Below are positions 11,036-24,167 of a stretch of DNA of 64,000 nt, piece after piece; within the stretch, counting starts at the first letter, position 1; the number at the start of each line of letters is the position of its first letter. The notes below the pieces were generated by a model, which was not told where the DNA came from, ran no database searches, and worked only from the letters and a program-made list of their open reading frames with translations. Source of the stretch: Cyathus striatus (lineage: Eukaryota; Basidiomycota; Agaricomycetes; Agaricales; Nidulariaceae); the NCBI GenBank assembly GCA_025738555.1, contig JAOVFP010000001.1, positions 310,001 through 374,000 of the forward strand. Reading direction: 5' to 3'. Both the position numbers and the translations under genes were made by a program.

Positions 11036-13000
11036 ATCCTCGGATGTTCGCTGCCTGTCAAATTCCCAAATGGCTCCTGCTCAATGTTCGGAATCAAGTG
11101 GGCTCACGAGACGAAGACTTCCTATTCATAACCTTGAGACTTGAGTCGTGAGTTGCAGTTGTCCATGAAACTTCAATATGCACGCCTGACTCGAGTCCAG
11201 GATTCACCCATTCTCCGTCTTCACGCTCAAATCTACCCACCAGAATTGCACATGTCTAACTGAATGACGACAAGAAGCCGAGGAGTTCTATTCTGGGAGG
11301 GTACACGATGGGTGGTGTGGGTAGGGGATAGCTGGTAGCTCCATGGTCGTCTATGAAGCGTGATGGAGGAAGCTTGGACACATATAACCTCGAAGACTCG
11401 AAGACTTGTAACTGTCAGCTAGGTCCTTGCCTTCCTCCCCATCCTCATAATCGCCCAGCCAAACCTTGGTTGGATCCAACGGCACTTACAACGAACGCGT
11501 CAACCCCACGCAGAATTCCACCCACTCCCCACAACTTCAGCCTGGTAGATCTGTTACCGTGGCTAGCCTGCCACCCTCGCCTCACTTTATAATTCCCCGC
11601 TGAAGTTTCATGCCCGGGAGCCAGTCTGCGGGAGAGGCGACATAGCTCTATCAGCCCTCAGTGGGGACGCAATACAAAAGCCGTCAGCACAACATAACTG
11701 GGGGTTATCGGTTAAGCATTGACGCCTGTGATCGGAAGTGGGTGTTCAGTGATAGCTAGGGGGTGGAATCTCGGTTGCTTGAGGCATACTCGACGCACAT
11801 GAACGACATCAGGTGAATAATGCTTCACTCGCATCGTCGATAACGCTAACGCTAACCCAGACCTCACGAAGAGAACAATTATACGATCGCTGGACACTAG
11901 CAAAGATGTGTATTACCCCCATCGCCGGTGGAACTTGTCGAACCTGCCTACGCAAACATGACGTCCCAGACACTTCATGAATGAGAGGACACTAACCTTA
12001 ACAAAGGCGATGTGTCATTCATCCCCCTCACCACCACCGTCTTTCTCTCCGCCTCCATCTTCATCTCCCTTGCCAGGCCTCGTCGCTTTCGTTGGCATTG
12101 AAATACCTCTCTGTGAACCCAACAACACCTACGAGAGGTGAACTAACAGCGCCTATGAAGTACAGCGCCTATGAAGTTCACCTCACCTGTAACGCAAACA
12201 CTCACTTACAGTCTCTAAAGCCTACGACCGTGCTTCCTGTGTCTTAGACACCCGTCCTTTCGTCCTCCTACATGCACAGGAAGATACGTAGTTCATTACT
12301 AGTATCATGGGCGCGATATGACAGTGAATGCAATGATGGGGACTCGTTCGGATTATAGCTGGCGTGTACTGTTCGGAGTGAGCGAGGATCATTGGAGTGT
12401 AAGTACCTTGCTTGTGTGCGGATGGACTATACTCACTTATACATATCTCTTACATCTTACAGGAAGGAATACTATTGGGTGTGCCGCGTAGCACGAGGGC
12501 TTAATTCAGCTTCATTCATCGTCTATGCTGCTTTTCTGAACGCCACTGTTATCTCTCTCACCACCACCGTCGTCACTTGCACAGTCTCGAGTGTGCAACG
12601 ATTAGGAAGAACGTTCCGATATAAATACGAACTCTTGTTTGTACGCTCTAAACCAGGGTCAGTCCGGGGTGATCTGGACGTTCTCGTTGGTGAAGATGCT
12701 GAAGATGCTGAGGGCGTCAATGGGATGGAGGGAGGATTCGAGTGCCAATGAGATTTTTCCGGGTTGGATCTGGTGCTGGTGAAAGTTAGTGGACGGTATT
12801 GTGATAAGGAACGTTTACTTATTGAACAATAATTCGGATATGCTTCAGGTGTAACGACTTCCAACCCAACGGTTCAACACCAGGATAGCGGCTGTTGCAG
12901 TTCGATTCCCCATGTCAGAAATCACCATATGGGATAGGATAGCTCTTGTATGTATTTGTTTTTTGGTCAAACTGTGTAGTGCTACTAGTAGTTCTTTCGA
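11036..13000 (+). repeat. Interspersed repeat family R, copy 1
   Basis: This is one copy of a moderately repetitive, modular sequence also found at 18470-19930, 23640-24160 (inverted), 37.4-44.0 kb and 47.0-55.2 kb. Landmark blocks are GGGTACACGATGGRTGRTGTGGG, GAGGAAGCTTGGACACRTATAAC, ATCGGAAGTGGGTGTTCAGTG and AACACCTACGA. At 12398-12462 an intron-like sequence runs from GTAAGTACC to CTTACAG, and the same GTAAGTAC site recurs in copy 2. This suggests a decayed spliced gene family with repeated exons, but every frame is broken and I cannot name a product. Frames such as 12392-12751 are fragments. Confidence 0.45.
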
Positions 13001-13069
13001 AAGGGGAAATATAACAAACTTACACAATCATCTTCATTTACCAAAGGGATCTTGAAGGTACTCAAAGTT

Positions 13070-13730
13070 GTCTTGGGGCTTAAGTATTTGATCAAGCCTG
13101 CTCACGATCTACTCCAACACTATTGTCCTCTCGTTCCAATACCCCCGTTCCCTCGCACGCTCCAACTACATCACTCGCAAATCATGACTACACAACCGAT
13201 TCAAACCAACCCATCTCGTTGTCCATCTCTCAACACCCTCCCACAGCAACGACCCACACATCCCAATACCCTGCGCTGAATGGGGCCCCCGAATAACCAG
13301 ATGGTTGAGCTACGCCCAAGATATTTCGGAGTATATAACAACCACCCGCAGGACTCGATATGTCCGTCTCTCATCACCACTCCCAGGTCACTGCCACGGG
13401 CGCAATATCGAAATATTAGATTTTGGACGGGGTAGAGTTTGAGATGCCATTGCACAGACCTCCACCCACGAAAAAGGTTTATGGAATTGTCAACTGGAGG
13501 TCGTTACGCATCCGAGTATAATCGTGAGTGAAAATTATTTGGGATCGCAAGAACGGCGAGCGCTACCTAGGTGCTGCCGCTCCACTCTGTTTGGCAAGTG
13601 TTTGAGAACCACACCTCCGTTACACAGCCCCAAATATCACCACATTACACACCGTAAACTCTGGTGTACATCAGAGTGTCCTCAGTGTACTCGATTAAAA
13701 GATCGATTTGTATGTCACTGTCTGTCATAA
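13070..13730 (+). repeat. Dispersed copy of the F-box-cluster repeat
   Basis: Two blocks recur inverted in the 27-31 kb cluster. 13220-13375 matches the complement of 29570-29700 and of 27345-27415 (GATGGTTNAGCTACGCCCA then TATATAACRACCAC). 13525-13660 matches the complement of 28085-28210 at high identity, including AATTATTTGGGATCGCAAG. The second block is likely a 5' or promoter part of the repeated unit. No intact frame. Confidence 0.5.
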
Positions 13731-14459
13731 TGAATTTATGTAGCATTTGGGTTGTATGAACTTTGAAGGTTACCACACTGTTGTCTCGTGGTGTATTTAT
13801 ATGTATGCTCAGGACCTCACATGTAGACTACATCACTGATACATCACAGTACCAGCGTTGATCGATTGACGGTAATTATAATGAACGTTCTAATCTTACT
13901 TTGGTTTGATACTGGTCTCAGCAGCCAATCTGTTGGTGCCCGGTAGGAATCCCGATTTAGATGGCGAGCGCTTACGGATGGAGGGTAATCGAGGCCAGAA
14001 GGGATAGTGCTCGTGTGCTTTTAGAATTCTAATTTTGATGGATGCTTGTAATGCCTTTCTGATGCTTGTCATTGTGATCATTTGAGAAGAGTTGCGTAAG
14101 CACGTCTTGTTAAAAACGAGTCATAGTACAGTTCGATAGCATCAAGCCTTGTTATCGGTGTCCATTGCATTAACAATCCCTGCTTACATCTTCCATGCTG
14201 TACACACCACCTTGTCCGCCATCTGCATTAGATTACCCTCGATCCTTGTCATTGGGAATCTGCTGGAGAGTATGCTAACTTGAACAAATACCTACCTTGA
14301 TTGTGATCTTGCACATTGGAGCAGACGGTGTATTTGGCTTTGATGATTACCGATTGGTAATTTTGCTTGGAATTTACCTCCTCTATTAATGGCAGTGTAT
14401 TCTTCTGTAGACCAGGGTATTATACGTCTGTATTGCCACTAATGTGTGATAATTAAACG

Positions 14460-15093
14460 TTAAATATTGGTACGAAAGTGAATACAGTACGTGGCCGTCA
14501 GATGGCGCGATTCTGGTATGATGAATAATACGAATATGGACAGCCTGACAAGGGCAATACATCTATCCTGCACATTGCTAGAATTATGTACATTGTATAC
14601 TGCCAAGTCAACGCAGTTCCAGGCGAACAGTGACCACGGAAGTGTGCTATTATCTATTCCGCAGATCTTGAGCAGCAAACTTTTTGTATACCTACGTAGT
14701 ACAAATGGGGATTGCGACCGATATGTAATGTTAAAAATTGATACGAATATGAATACAGTACGTAGACGCCAGGCGGGCGACTCGGATACGATGAAATATA
14801 ACTTACTAGTGTAGATATTAATAATGATGGCTAATACGATTATGGACCGCCTGATAGGAGAAGAAGATTTTTTAACTTCGTTTGTTTCCGCCGACGCTAG
14901 ACAAAGTCGGAGCTATACAAGGCAACTCAATGAAGTTAATCACATAAAGCATATGATGAACAATGTGATGTTGCGATTGATTGAAAATTGTGCTGCGGAT
15001 CAGTTGTTGGAATTGTGTGATAAGCTTTCACAATGCCGAGAGCATGGTCCACGCAATGAAATGGAATCTATCTCTGTTAAGGTACTAGGATGA
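14460..15093 (+). other. Two short frames on a locally duplicated stretch, hypothetical
   Basis: 14470-14560 and 14740-14850 are diverged tandem copies (ATACGAATATG, ATACAGTACGT, ATGGACMGCCTGA). The second frame, 14824-15093 (89 codons), is predicted helical and charged with no motif I recognise; the first, 14491-14814 (107 codons), has no features either. They end just before the TIR element at 15110. Either could be a remnant exon, and neither has a clear splice context. Confidence 0.2.
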
Positions 15094-15109
15094 GGACGAG
15101 GACCTGTTA

Positions 15110-18100
15110 GGGCTGCTCAATTCTTAGATCGCGAGGTTTTGGGTCGCGCTGCAAATTACTGAATTTGGGCATTCGCTCCATATTTGGAATTAACCGTGGC
15201 TATGCACCATTGCCGGGTTCAAAGTCCGCGCGGCACATTGTCGTGCACCGCTTCAATTCTGCTCCAATATTATATTTCTTAGTTCATTGTAGTTTTATCA
15301 ACTTTAATCACCTTTAGTTTACAAATAAATCTTCTAACTTCATAATACAATTTATTATCTTGTTTTGTCTATGGAAAATTGAAGTGTACAGGACAGAAGG
15401 CCCTGGAAAAGTATGGAGTTTGTTCCTTCCCTCCTTCAACAATTACAAAAATGCATACATACTTTAAGTACAGTATAAGAGCTACATATAAATGTTAATT
15501 TTATAAGTAATGTTCAAACCCATGCATCTATGATGTCTCATTTATAAAGCTTAACTTACAAGAATATGACAAGAATTGCAATGATCCATTTACACATTTT
15601 CCTATAGAAAAATACTTAGATGAAAAATTTTCAGTTGTTTTTCATTACATTATATTTCAATAATTAGACTGATGGTTGTGCACTTTGGTACACTGAGTGA
15701 CTCTCTTGAGACCTAGAAGGAGACAGGCAGTAGCCATGAGAAGAGCTCAAACTTATTCCCACTACCTTTTAAGGTAGTTGGGTTATAGGGTGGTTTCAAT
15801 TTCCCTATAAGGAAATTTCAGAAATCAGGGTCGGGATCTCACTTTCAGGCATTTTGATTGGCTGACACCCTAAAACCCTTTGCCCTATGATGCTGTGACC
15901 AGTGTGACACACCAGTTACTGTTTCTATTTAAAAAATTTGAATTGCTCCGGTGACTATTTAGTAAATTTTCTTTCTTTCCTACTCTTTCATATTATCTTC
16001 CTGTATTGTTCTTTATTGAATTTAGTGTGGACCATGGTATTCAATCTTTCATTGACATCATTTGAGAATACCATAAAGGGGCTACAAAACCTTGTTGACT
16101 TCGCTCTTTCATCCCCTCATGAAATCCTATAAAATTCATGTACTTGAGCTCCACTGGTGCCTTCCAGAGTAGGTTCTTCTGTTTATTATCCCTATTTTAT
16201 CCCACTGTCAACTTGAAGTTGACTTGAAGACCAAGAATAGTCATCCTATCAATTTAATTCTATTACATTTAGAGAATTACTGCATCTCAATAGTCCTGTT
16301 CTGATCTATTTGTGTCAACAACTGTATTTATCATGGCTGTTTAGCATACCTGAGGTGAATTGAGGCACTATGATAATTTATGATGTTAGTTTTAATAGAA
16401 CAACAATGTTTTATAATTTATGATGAACTCACTCTCTTCAGTTTTAACCCCTGCTTTGTTAATTTGTTGTTAGTCTTCTAATGTAGTATGTTATTGGAGC
16501 TATTCTACTATGTCATTTTAACACTCTGAGTCCTGCTTAATATTGAACACCTTATAACTTTGTTATAACCCCTCATATGTTGTGTTTACTTTCTGTCTAC
16601 CTGCTTTCTTTGGGGATTTTTGTGTCATTTCTATACCCTCCAGGAGTCCCTATTAAGTAGTAGTTCAACTATTAAAGCTATGTCTACTTAAATTATATAT
16701 AGGTAGTGGGCTTGATTGATTATAACTTCACAGAACCAGAATAAGGAGAATATTGAATGTAATCAGCAAAGTGGACATAGGAGTAGTCATATTAGACATT
16801 AGTGTACCTCTTTGTCAGGTTAAAATAGAAAGTAGAAAATGTTTGTACCTGAACATATATCTTTGTGTTGAATATATATTTCACATTTGGTTGTGGTATA
16901 TAAATATAAGGTGACACAAACTGATGCTGATGTGCACAAGCACATTATGGACCCTGTATAATAGGTTGGATCTACTGCTAAGCTAAAACAGATACAAATA
17001 CTTGTTGGCAGAATGTATGGTTTGGTATTTAAAGTAAATTTGAGACCAGACAGTTTGAGAAAGTTATAGTATAGGTAAGACATAGTACATTGAAAGGAAA
17101 TGTAATGTAAACAAGTGCAAATATGAACCAATGCTGATGTGCACCAGCACATTAAGTAGCCTGTAAATTTGTTTGGATCTATTGCTAAGCTAAAACAGAT
17201 ATAAATACTTGTTGGCAGAATGTATAGTTTTGTATTCAAAGTAGATTTGAGACCAGACAGTTTGAGAATAAAGAGTTATAGTATAGGTAAGACACATGAA
17301 CTAATGCTGATGTGTACAAAGAAAGTATGTAGCTGTAGAATTGTTTGGATCTACTGCTAAGCTAAAACATCTATAAATACATGTTAGTAGAATGTATAGT
17401 TTTGTATTCAAAGTAAATCTGAGACCAGACAGTTTGAGAGTAAAGAGTTATAGTATAAGTAAGACATAGTGCACTCAAAAGAAATGTGATGTAAACAGGT
17501 CCAAATGTGATCTAATGCTGATGCACACAAGCACATTATGGAGTTTGTAGTTTTGTTTGGATCTACTGCTAAGCTAAACAGTTATAAATACATATTAGTA
17601 GAATATATAGTTTTGTATTCAAAGTAAATTTGAGACCAGACAGTTTGAGAATAAAGAGTTATAGTATAGGTAAGACATAGTGAGTTGAAAGAAATGTGAT
17701 GTAAACAAGTGAAAATATGAAGGAATGCTGATGCGCACAAGCATATTAATTATGTGACAGAACAGAAAATTCTCTATCAGGCTAGGAATTGAATGTGAGG
17801 AATTTGTATTGGCTTTTGTAACTCTTGACAAGTTGTTCCATGTAAAAAGTTATCAAATATTTTGGTTGACATGGATTAACCCAAAAAGTAGCCTGTATGG
17901 GCTAACTCCAAAGCAGATTTTGGAATTGAGCCTCTCAATGTATATTCCAAGTATGAAAGATTTCTGGAACAGGTTGCAGAATGGATCCGTAATTTATCTT
18001 CTGTTCAACAAACATCTCACTACACCACTAATAATTGTTAGCATGAGCTACACTTACTTAAACATATAATATTTCATATTGTTAGGTAGTGAGTGGGCTC

Positions 18101-18467
18101 TGCTGCTTGCTGGCCCTTTTTCTTTATTACTAATCAAGGGGTTCCTGCCATTTCAGCTTCGCTAACAGCCATATCTTTATGTTCAACTTACTATCTTTCT
18201 TCATATATTGTAACAATGTATAAAAAGGACATATAATGTGATATTTCTAAAAAAAAAACATGGTGTAATTTGAAGCAGGAACCATTGAAATACTCAATGA
18301 AGTCGCCTAAGGCTTATTTTCAGTGGTTCAACCATGGTTGATTGCTTCCAACATCCATCAAACATATTCAGACTCAGAATGCTGACACCTAAATCAGGTA
18401 ACCGTTTCCTAATTTGGTTTAGATGTTGCGCGACCCAAAACCTCGCGATCTAAGAATTGAGCAGCCC
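15110..18467. mobile_element. 3.36-kb DNA element with perfect 40-bp TIRs
   Basis: The left end begins GGGCTGCTCAATTCTTAGAT and continues CGCGAGGTTTTGGGTCGCGC (15110-15149). The exact reverse complement closes the element at 18428-18467. The AGGGCTG-like tip recalls hAT ends, but no clear 8-bp duplication is visible (GACCTGTT left, TGCATCGC right). The interior holds no transposase frame; it is AT-rich, nearly CpG-free and contains the satellite at 16.83-17.77 kb. It is non-autonomous. The TIRs keep their CpG sites, unlike the body. Confidence 0.8.
16830..17770. repeat. ~210-bp tandem satellite inside the TIR element
   Basis: The landmark ATGCTGATG starts at 16924, 17131, 17304, 17515 and 17725, so unit lengths are 207, 173, 211 and 210 bp. 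Each unit also carries GGATCTACTGCTAAGCTAAA and GAGACCAGACAGTTTGAGA. The third unit is short by ~38 bp. The minus-strand frame at 16820-17239 is an artefact of two units reading in phase. Confidence 0.8.
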
Positions 18468-18469
18468 TT

Positions 18470-19930
18470 GCATCGCAATTCTCTCCCTTCATAACCCCGT
18501 AGAAGTGTCACATACAGGAGCCTGTCTAAAGGAAACACGGCATGGCTCTACCGGCCCTCAGGGGTGCAATACGAGCCTTCGACGAATTCTGGTCAATCGA
18601 AAGTTGGAGCTCATTTGAAGTTAGAGGGTGGGGGCTGGGAGGATCTCGGTTGCTTTATGTACCCTTGACGCACTACGACACCAGGTGAATGAGAACTTTG
18701 CTTGTATCATCGACACTGCCAACTCTATCGCAGATCTCTGCCACAGACGCCTCACGAAGAGGACAATTATACGACCAAGGACACCTAGGACATTACGCTA
18801 ACATTAATAAAAGCAATGTATCGTTCATCCACCTCTTGCCACCATCTTCATCATCCCTAGGCCCTCGCTGCCCCGTCGCCATCGACAACACGTCAGCATA
18901 AACCAATAACACCTACAAAGGACACATCAAGTCTTGACCACCTTACACCTCCCAACCCTCATACCTCGTCCAGCCCATCTAAGAAGCAAATCTTCATAAT
19001 GGGGTTACTAGCATCATTCTCGGAAGTCAAGATAGGGTTATGCATTCATGCTGATGTACATGGGAGATCGTTCGCTGGAGGTATCCTCGGCTCTGGGTCG
19101 TCGATTTTCCAATTCTTTTCCTGGACCATTGTGTTGACTCTGGAGGAGGGTACTGTAGCATCAGTTTCTCATATGCCTCACTGCCTTTTTCACCACCACC
19201 ACCACCACCACCACCACCATGACCACCAGCTTCACCCCCACCCCACCTTCATCGCCACCACCAACTCCTCAGTTTGACCGAACAACACCTAAATTACGAA
19301 GGACACTTCAATTCTGACGCAAACATACCTTTCACCCTTGAAAATCCTGTTGGACCACAGCTCCTAGACACGTGCCTCTCGTCTTCCTGGTGCACACACA
19401 GTATGATTCGGATGACGGAATTCCATTTCATGTAACTTGATGGATAGTTATCATTGCCAGGGGCGTAACAAGACGATCGATGTAATGCTCGGCTTCGTGT
19501 TCGGACCGTAGCTGGCGTATGGTGTTGGGAGTGGGCAAGGCTCCTGGTTCGGAGTAAGTACTATGCTTGCGTGCGGATGGACCATGGTAACTGTGCAGGA
19601 AAGGTTGCTGTGGTGTGCCATGTACCACGAACACAGTTACTATGCAGAGAAAAAGACGCCGTCGCGAGTACGATCAGCAAAGTAGAGTCACAGCGCTTTC
19701 CTTCACCTTCATCCATCTTTGTCGGCTTTCTCAATGCCACTGTACTGTGCAATCCTCTCAACCCATCGACGACACTTCCACGGCCTCAAGCATACAACTC
19801 TTAGGAAGAACGCTTGGACTCACGTATGAAGTCTTGTTTCTATGCTTTAAACCTGGGTTTGGCGGGTGTTCTAGTCGACGATCTCGTTGGTGAAGATGCG
19901 ATGGAAATGCTGAGAATGTAAATGGGAGGT
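18470..19930 (+). repeat. Interspersed repeat family R, copy 2, with a CAC microsatellite
   Basis: It aligns with copy 1 and with the segmental duplication through blocks such as GAGCCTGTCTAAAGG, ATCTCGGTTGCTT, CACGAAGAGGACAATTATACGA and the GTAAGTAC splice-like site near 19555. A CAC tract (about nine units) at 19191-19220 shows as a polyhistidine run in a 92-codon frame that I regard as a remnant. All frames are interrupted. Confidence 0.45.
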
Positions 19931-20159
19931 GGTTTATGGGAGTTGAGAGGTTTATGTGTGGTATGCACCGATTTCTATCTATCTTCCTTTCTGTGTTCAT
20001 TCATTTGGGTTTCCGTATCCGATCTTCATCTCCCTTTTTCCTTCCATTCACTTATATGGCTTCTTATGCCATCTCAACTTCTTTGTTTCATATCTGCTTT
20101 CTTTCCCAGATCACTAGCCCTATTCACTTTCCCATTCGAGGTCTTTACCCTCCCCCCTA

Positions 20160-21360
20160 AATTCCATCCAGAGTCCAGATGGAATCCGTGGACTCTCTGG
20201 AAAGTCCATGGAATTTCCACGGAATTTCCAGCCATTCCATGGATTCCATCTGGACTCTGGATGGACTTGTTTTGGCAGAGATACCTGCCAAATTTTAGTT
20301 TTCCAGTCCAGGTGTTTTCAGGATGGATTCCACATGGATTCCGGATTATTGGCCAAATTCTGCCTTTCAGCCAGAATTCTGAAGGAATTTGCTATACCGG
20401 ATTCTGCCTGGAATCCATATGGATTCCAGGTAGCTTGTATTAACTGGTGGTTTATTACTTACTTTACTTGTATTATAAATAAATTAGTAGAGCATGGCAT
20501 AGTTGCATTGTTTGAATCAATATTGTTGTGATGATTACATAACATTCATTCACACCATAGTGTGTGTGCACATGCTGTACAGTCCACAACTTCTATTATG
20601 GCTATGTCAAGTGTGACATGGTGTGTGGAGTGTGACACTATGCATTGAGTGTGATATGTGTGTTGAGTCTGACATGATGCATTGAGTGATACCATGTGAG
20701 TGACACCATGCAAGTGACACTATGTATTAAGTGTTGACACTGTGTGTTGAGTGTGACACCATGTGTTGAGTGTGACACCATGTGTTAAGTGTGACACTGT
20801 GTGTTGAGTGTGACACCATGTGTTGAGTGTGACACTGTGTTGAGTGTGACACCGTGTGTTGAGTGTGACACCGTGTGTTGAGTGTGACACCATGTGTTGA
20901 GTGTGACACCGTGTGTTGAGTGTGACACCGTGTGTTGAGTGTGACACCATGTGTTGAGTGTAACACCATGTGTTAAGTGTGACACTGTGTGTTGAGTGTG
21001 ACACCATGTGTTGAGTGTGACACTGTGTTGAGTGTGACACCATGTGTTGAGTGTGACACTGTGTTGAGTGTGACACCGTGTGTTGAGTGTGACACCATGT
21101 GTTGAGTGTGACACTAAGTGTTGAGTGTGACACCATGTGTTAAGTGTGACACACAGGCAACACAATGTTGCATAGTATTGCAGTATCATAATAATATGTA
21201 TCTCGCAGTTTTTCAGTCATCACAGCTACTTTTCACATAGTGTCACACTCAACACATAGTGTCACACTCAATACCTAGTGTCACACTCAATACCCAGTGT
21301 CACACTCAATACCTAGTGTCACACTCAACACATAGTGTCACACTCAATACCTAGTGTCCT
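20160..21360. repeat. GGAATCCATGG word block plus two opposed 19-bp satellite arrays
   Basis: 20160-20440 is dense in GGAATCCATGG, GGATTCC and their complements. 20590-21155 is an array of the 19-mer TTGAGTGTGACACCATGTG (over twenty copies, degenerate at its left end), and 21228-21356 carries six or more copies of the same 19-mer on the opposite strand. The same 19-mer makes up the core of 9648-10404, so both loci belong to one element family. Frames reading as THGVTLNT-like repeats are artefacts. Confidence 0.75.
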
Positions 21361-23620
21361 CTGGCAGCAATGCATAAAAGTATAAAAGTTGATCCATAGT
21401 ATTAAATGTCAACAAATGTAGACTAGTTGTGCACATTTATGAATGTAGCACTCCCCTGAAACTTGCCTTTGAGGAACCATCTCTATATGTCATATGGAAT
21501 TTTCAGATGCCCTTCTCGAATATGCTAGTTCATCCTCAACTTCTTTAGTGTTGTTTGTTTTAATGCAACTCAGAGGCATACTCCCAATAGTCTGAACAGG
21601 GTTATTTACATCTTTCGTCTGCTCTCCTGCCTCCTTGAGTGACTGGAGTTTCACACGGACAGTGATTGAGTTGAGTGTGATCCCCTACATCCAAGCTTGT
21701 TATGGATATATCACATTCTATAGTAGATAGGGTTCTCGACTACCTACACCATTATCCCTAAACCTAGAGTTCTTTTTCTTTCTTGTATTCTCAATTCTAT
21801 TTTGCAGCTGGCCTGCACAATATCACATGACTCACTAATGAATTCTCATACTAAGGCTATCCTGAGAAAGCCAAGTCAGTAGAATGTTGGAGAACATTCT
21901 AAAACATACCAGAATATGTTGGAATGGCATAGAAATTAGATAGGATAGAGTACAGAAAGGTACATAAGTACTGTGTAAATACAAAATGGATCATCCTTTT
22001 ACCTACTTCAATTCAGTGTGAACTGTAAGACCAGAGCTTGACTTAAGGCTATGCACTAAGTCTCGTCTGTTGTTGCCAAAAAGGGTGATCTACTATTATA
22101 AGTTTATTACTCGCCACTTCATACTGTAAGTATTGTCAATTGCCTGAATATCATTGGATAGTCCGGATAGTTCAATCGGCGGTAGCTTGTGACATTACTG
22201 TCACGAAAGTTGAAACTACATTGCAATATATTTAGCCTTAAGCATCGTTGCAAAATGCTTGAAAAGTGTCTGCTCAGGTATTGAAATACTACTATATGGC
22301 AATGCAAGGCATGTCTCACCATACTAATCCCTTGACTTGATACAACCTATTATAATGTATTCTTAAGATTGTGTCTAGATTATAATGTAAGGTAATATTG
22401 TGTATCATGTATTAACCCTCATTGTATTTGTTATCTGTCAGGTCACCAGTCACCAGTGACTAGTGACTTATAGAATGAGTCACACGAGATAAATTAAAAT
22501 AAAACCAAGAAGTGCTGATATCGTCACTTCAAGATTTGTGACATGGCTTGAAGGAGAAATACCTATAGGCTAAGTGTATAAAGAATCCAGACCTTTCTCG
22601 AAGAGGCTGCGTTTGGGTCCAGGTCTCACAAAGGTCTTTGTCCAGACTATGGAACAAGATCCGGTGGATGCTGACTAACCATATGTTCAAAACACATAAA
22701 AAGACGACACTCTTGCTAGGTATCACATAACTTAAGAACTAAGTAGCATTAAGTTGTAAGTGGATAACCATAGAGGTAAGTAAACTACCAGTAAGTGATG
22801 TTATCTTATCTATGTTATGTTAACAGTGGGTAGCTGGCTAGTGATATCTAAGTGACACGGTATGTAGTATTACTTATGGGTAGACAACATACAAAGCATG
22901 TGTACTAGAATGGAAATATTACTTTACTTTTCTGGAGTTTTAGTTGATAAACATAGCTATTCTTTGCATACTCAATTAGACAAAAAATGCGTCCTTTTTT
23001 TTATTACCAAAATGGGATACCAGCTGAAAATCAATTGCGTGGTTATCAACTTCATCTTAATAGTCCACGTGAACCTCAAAATATATTGTAAAACTTTCAG
23101 CCAAGCTTTATAATGCTGTGAAGGCTTTCGTCCTCTATTATATGCCTTGTAAAGTAGGCCATGCATTAAGGAGTTATAATGCACTTCAATGCCTTGCAAG
23201 TAAAAGTTAGTTTTCGTGACAACGTGATTCAGTGTTTGGTCAGACTTACGCTTCGAGAACTCAATCATCTTCAGTATGCTTGACTTATCTCTGCTCTATT
23301 CAATGCAAACAGTAACTACACATACAAGGGTACGATTCTATTCTATATCTAGAGTACTGACCTACGTGTATTCACAGGAATACACCAACGCTACAGTTTT
23401 CGGCAAACCTTAACAAAGCTGAGCGTTAAAAAAGCACAAATATTTATAATGTTAGCCAAAGACTTACAACAATTGGTGTAATCCATTCAAGTACAATATA
23501 TCGAGAGTTTTCATGTAAGAAGGAAAGAGCCAAAAGTTTAAATTCCGCTATTGGATGACTTCCCATAAGGATTTAGAGAGAATTTAGCCAGCTATAATTT
23601 CAAGGTCCAATTGATCACAT
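21361..23620. other. No recognised gene; one palindrome
   Basis: AT-rich sequence with short unrelated frames on both strands. 22442-22467 is a 26-bp imperfect palindrome (GTCACCAGTCAC / GTGACTAGTGAC). Two frames of 70-98 codons at 22898-23268 overlap antisense to one another and have no family signature. Confidence 0.35.
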
Positions 23621-23639
23621 GATTTGTCTATTTTCTGGC

Positions 23640-24160
23640 TATCCCGAGGATATGAATTATACGTGTCCAAGCTTCCTCCAGTAACCGTGATCCTACTCCC
23701 AATATCATGTTATATCAACCACCACAGAACTATTAGTGATCCAGTACCAACAGTATCCATCGTGCACCCGTCCATAACACAACAACGCCCTTCCAGACTG
23801 AGATAGACATTGATCACACCCCCTCGGCTTGTCATTATTCAGTTCGACGTGTGCAGTTATGGTGGGTGGATTCGAGCCTGATGAGGAAACATAATCTTCG
23901 GACGTGAAGACGAAGAATGGGTGAAGCTTGGACTCGAGGCGGGCGTGCATAAGTTGCTGGATGGGATCGCGAGAAGGTCATGGATGGGAAATCTTCGTCT
24001 CTTGAGCCCACTTGATTCCGAACCACTTCTGTAGACTATTTCATGTCCAAAGTACGCAAAACGGTTTGAAAAAAGAGAAAGATACCTTGGATAGCAGCAG
24101 GAGCTGGCATTTGGGAATCGGTTTGGAACTTGGATGGGTAACGAACATCGGATGATTAGC
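23640..24160 (-). repeat. Interspersed repeat family R, copy 3 (inverted)
   Basis: The complement of this stretch aligns with 11050-11400 of copy 1 and with 41.6-41.97 kb. CCAAGCTTCCTCCAGTAACC here matches GGAGGAAGCTTGGACAC there, and AGCCCACTTGATTCCGAAC matches the complement of 11085-11105. Frames are broken. Confidence 0.5.
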
Positions 24161-24167
24161 TCTCCGA

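Noticed and set aside
18999..19277. A 92-codon frame with a polyhistidine tract
   Set aside because: The His run is a CAC microsatellite inside a broken copy of family R; no splice context or homologous intact frame.
20720..21189. Minus-strand frames of 80-138 codons repeating HTQH / VTLNT words
   Set aside because: They translate a 19-bp tandem satellite. A period of 19 keeps all frames open, so length is no evidence of a gene.
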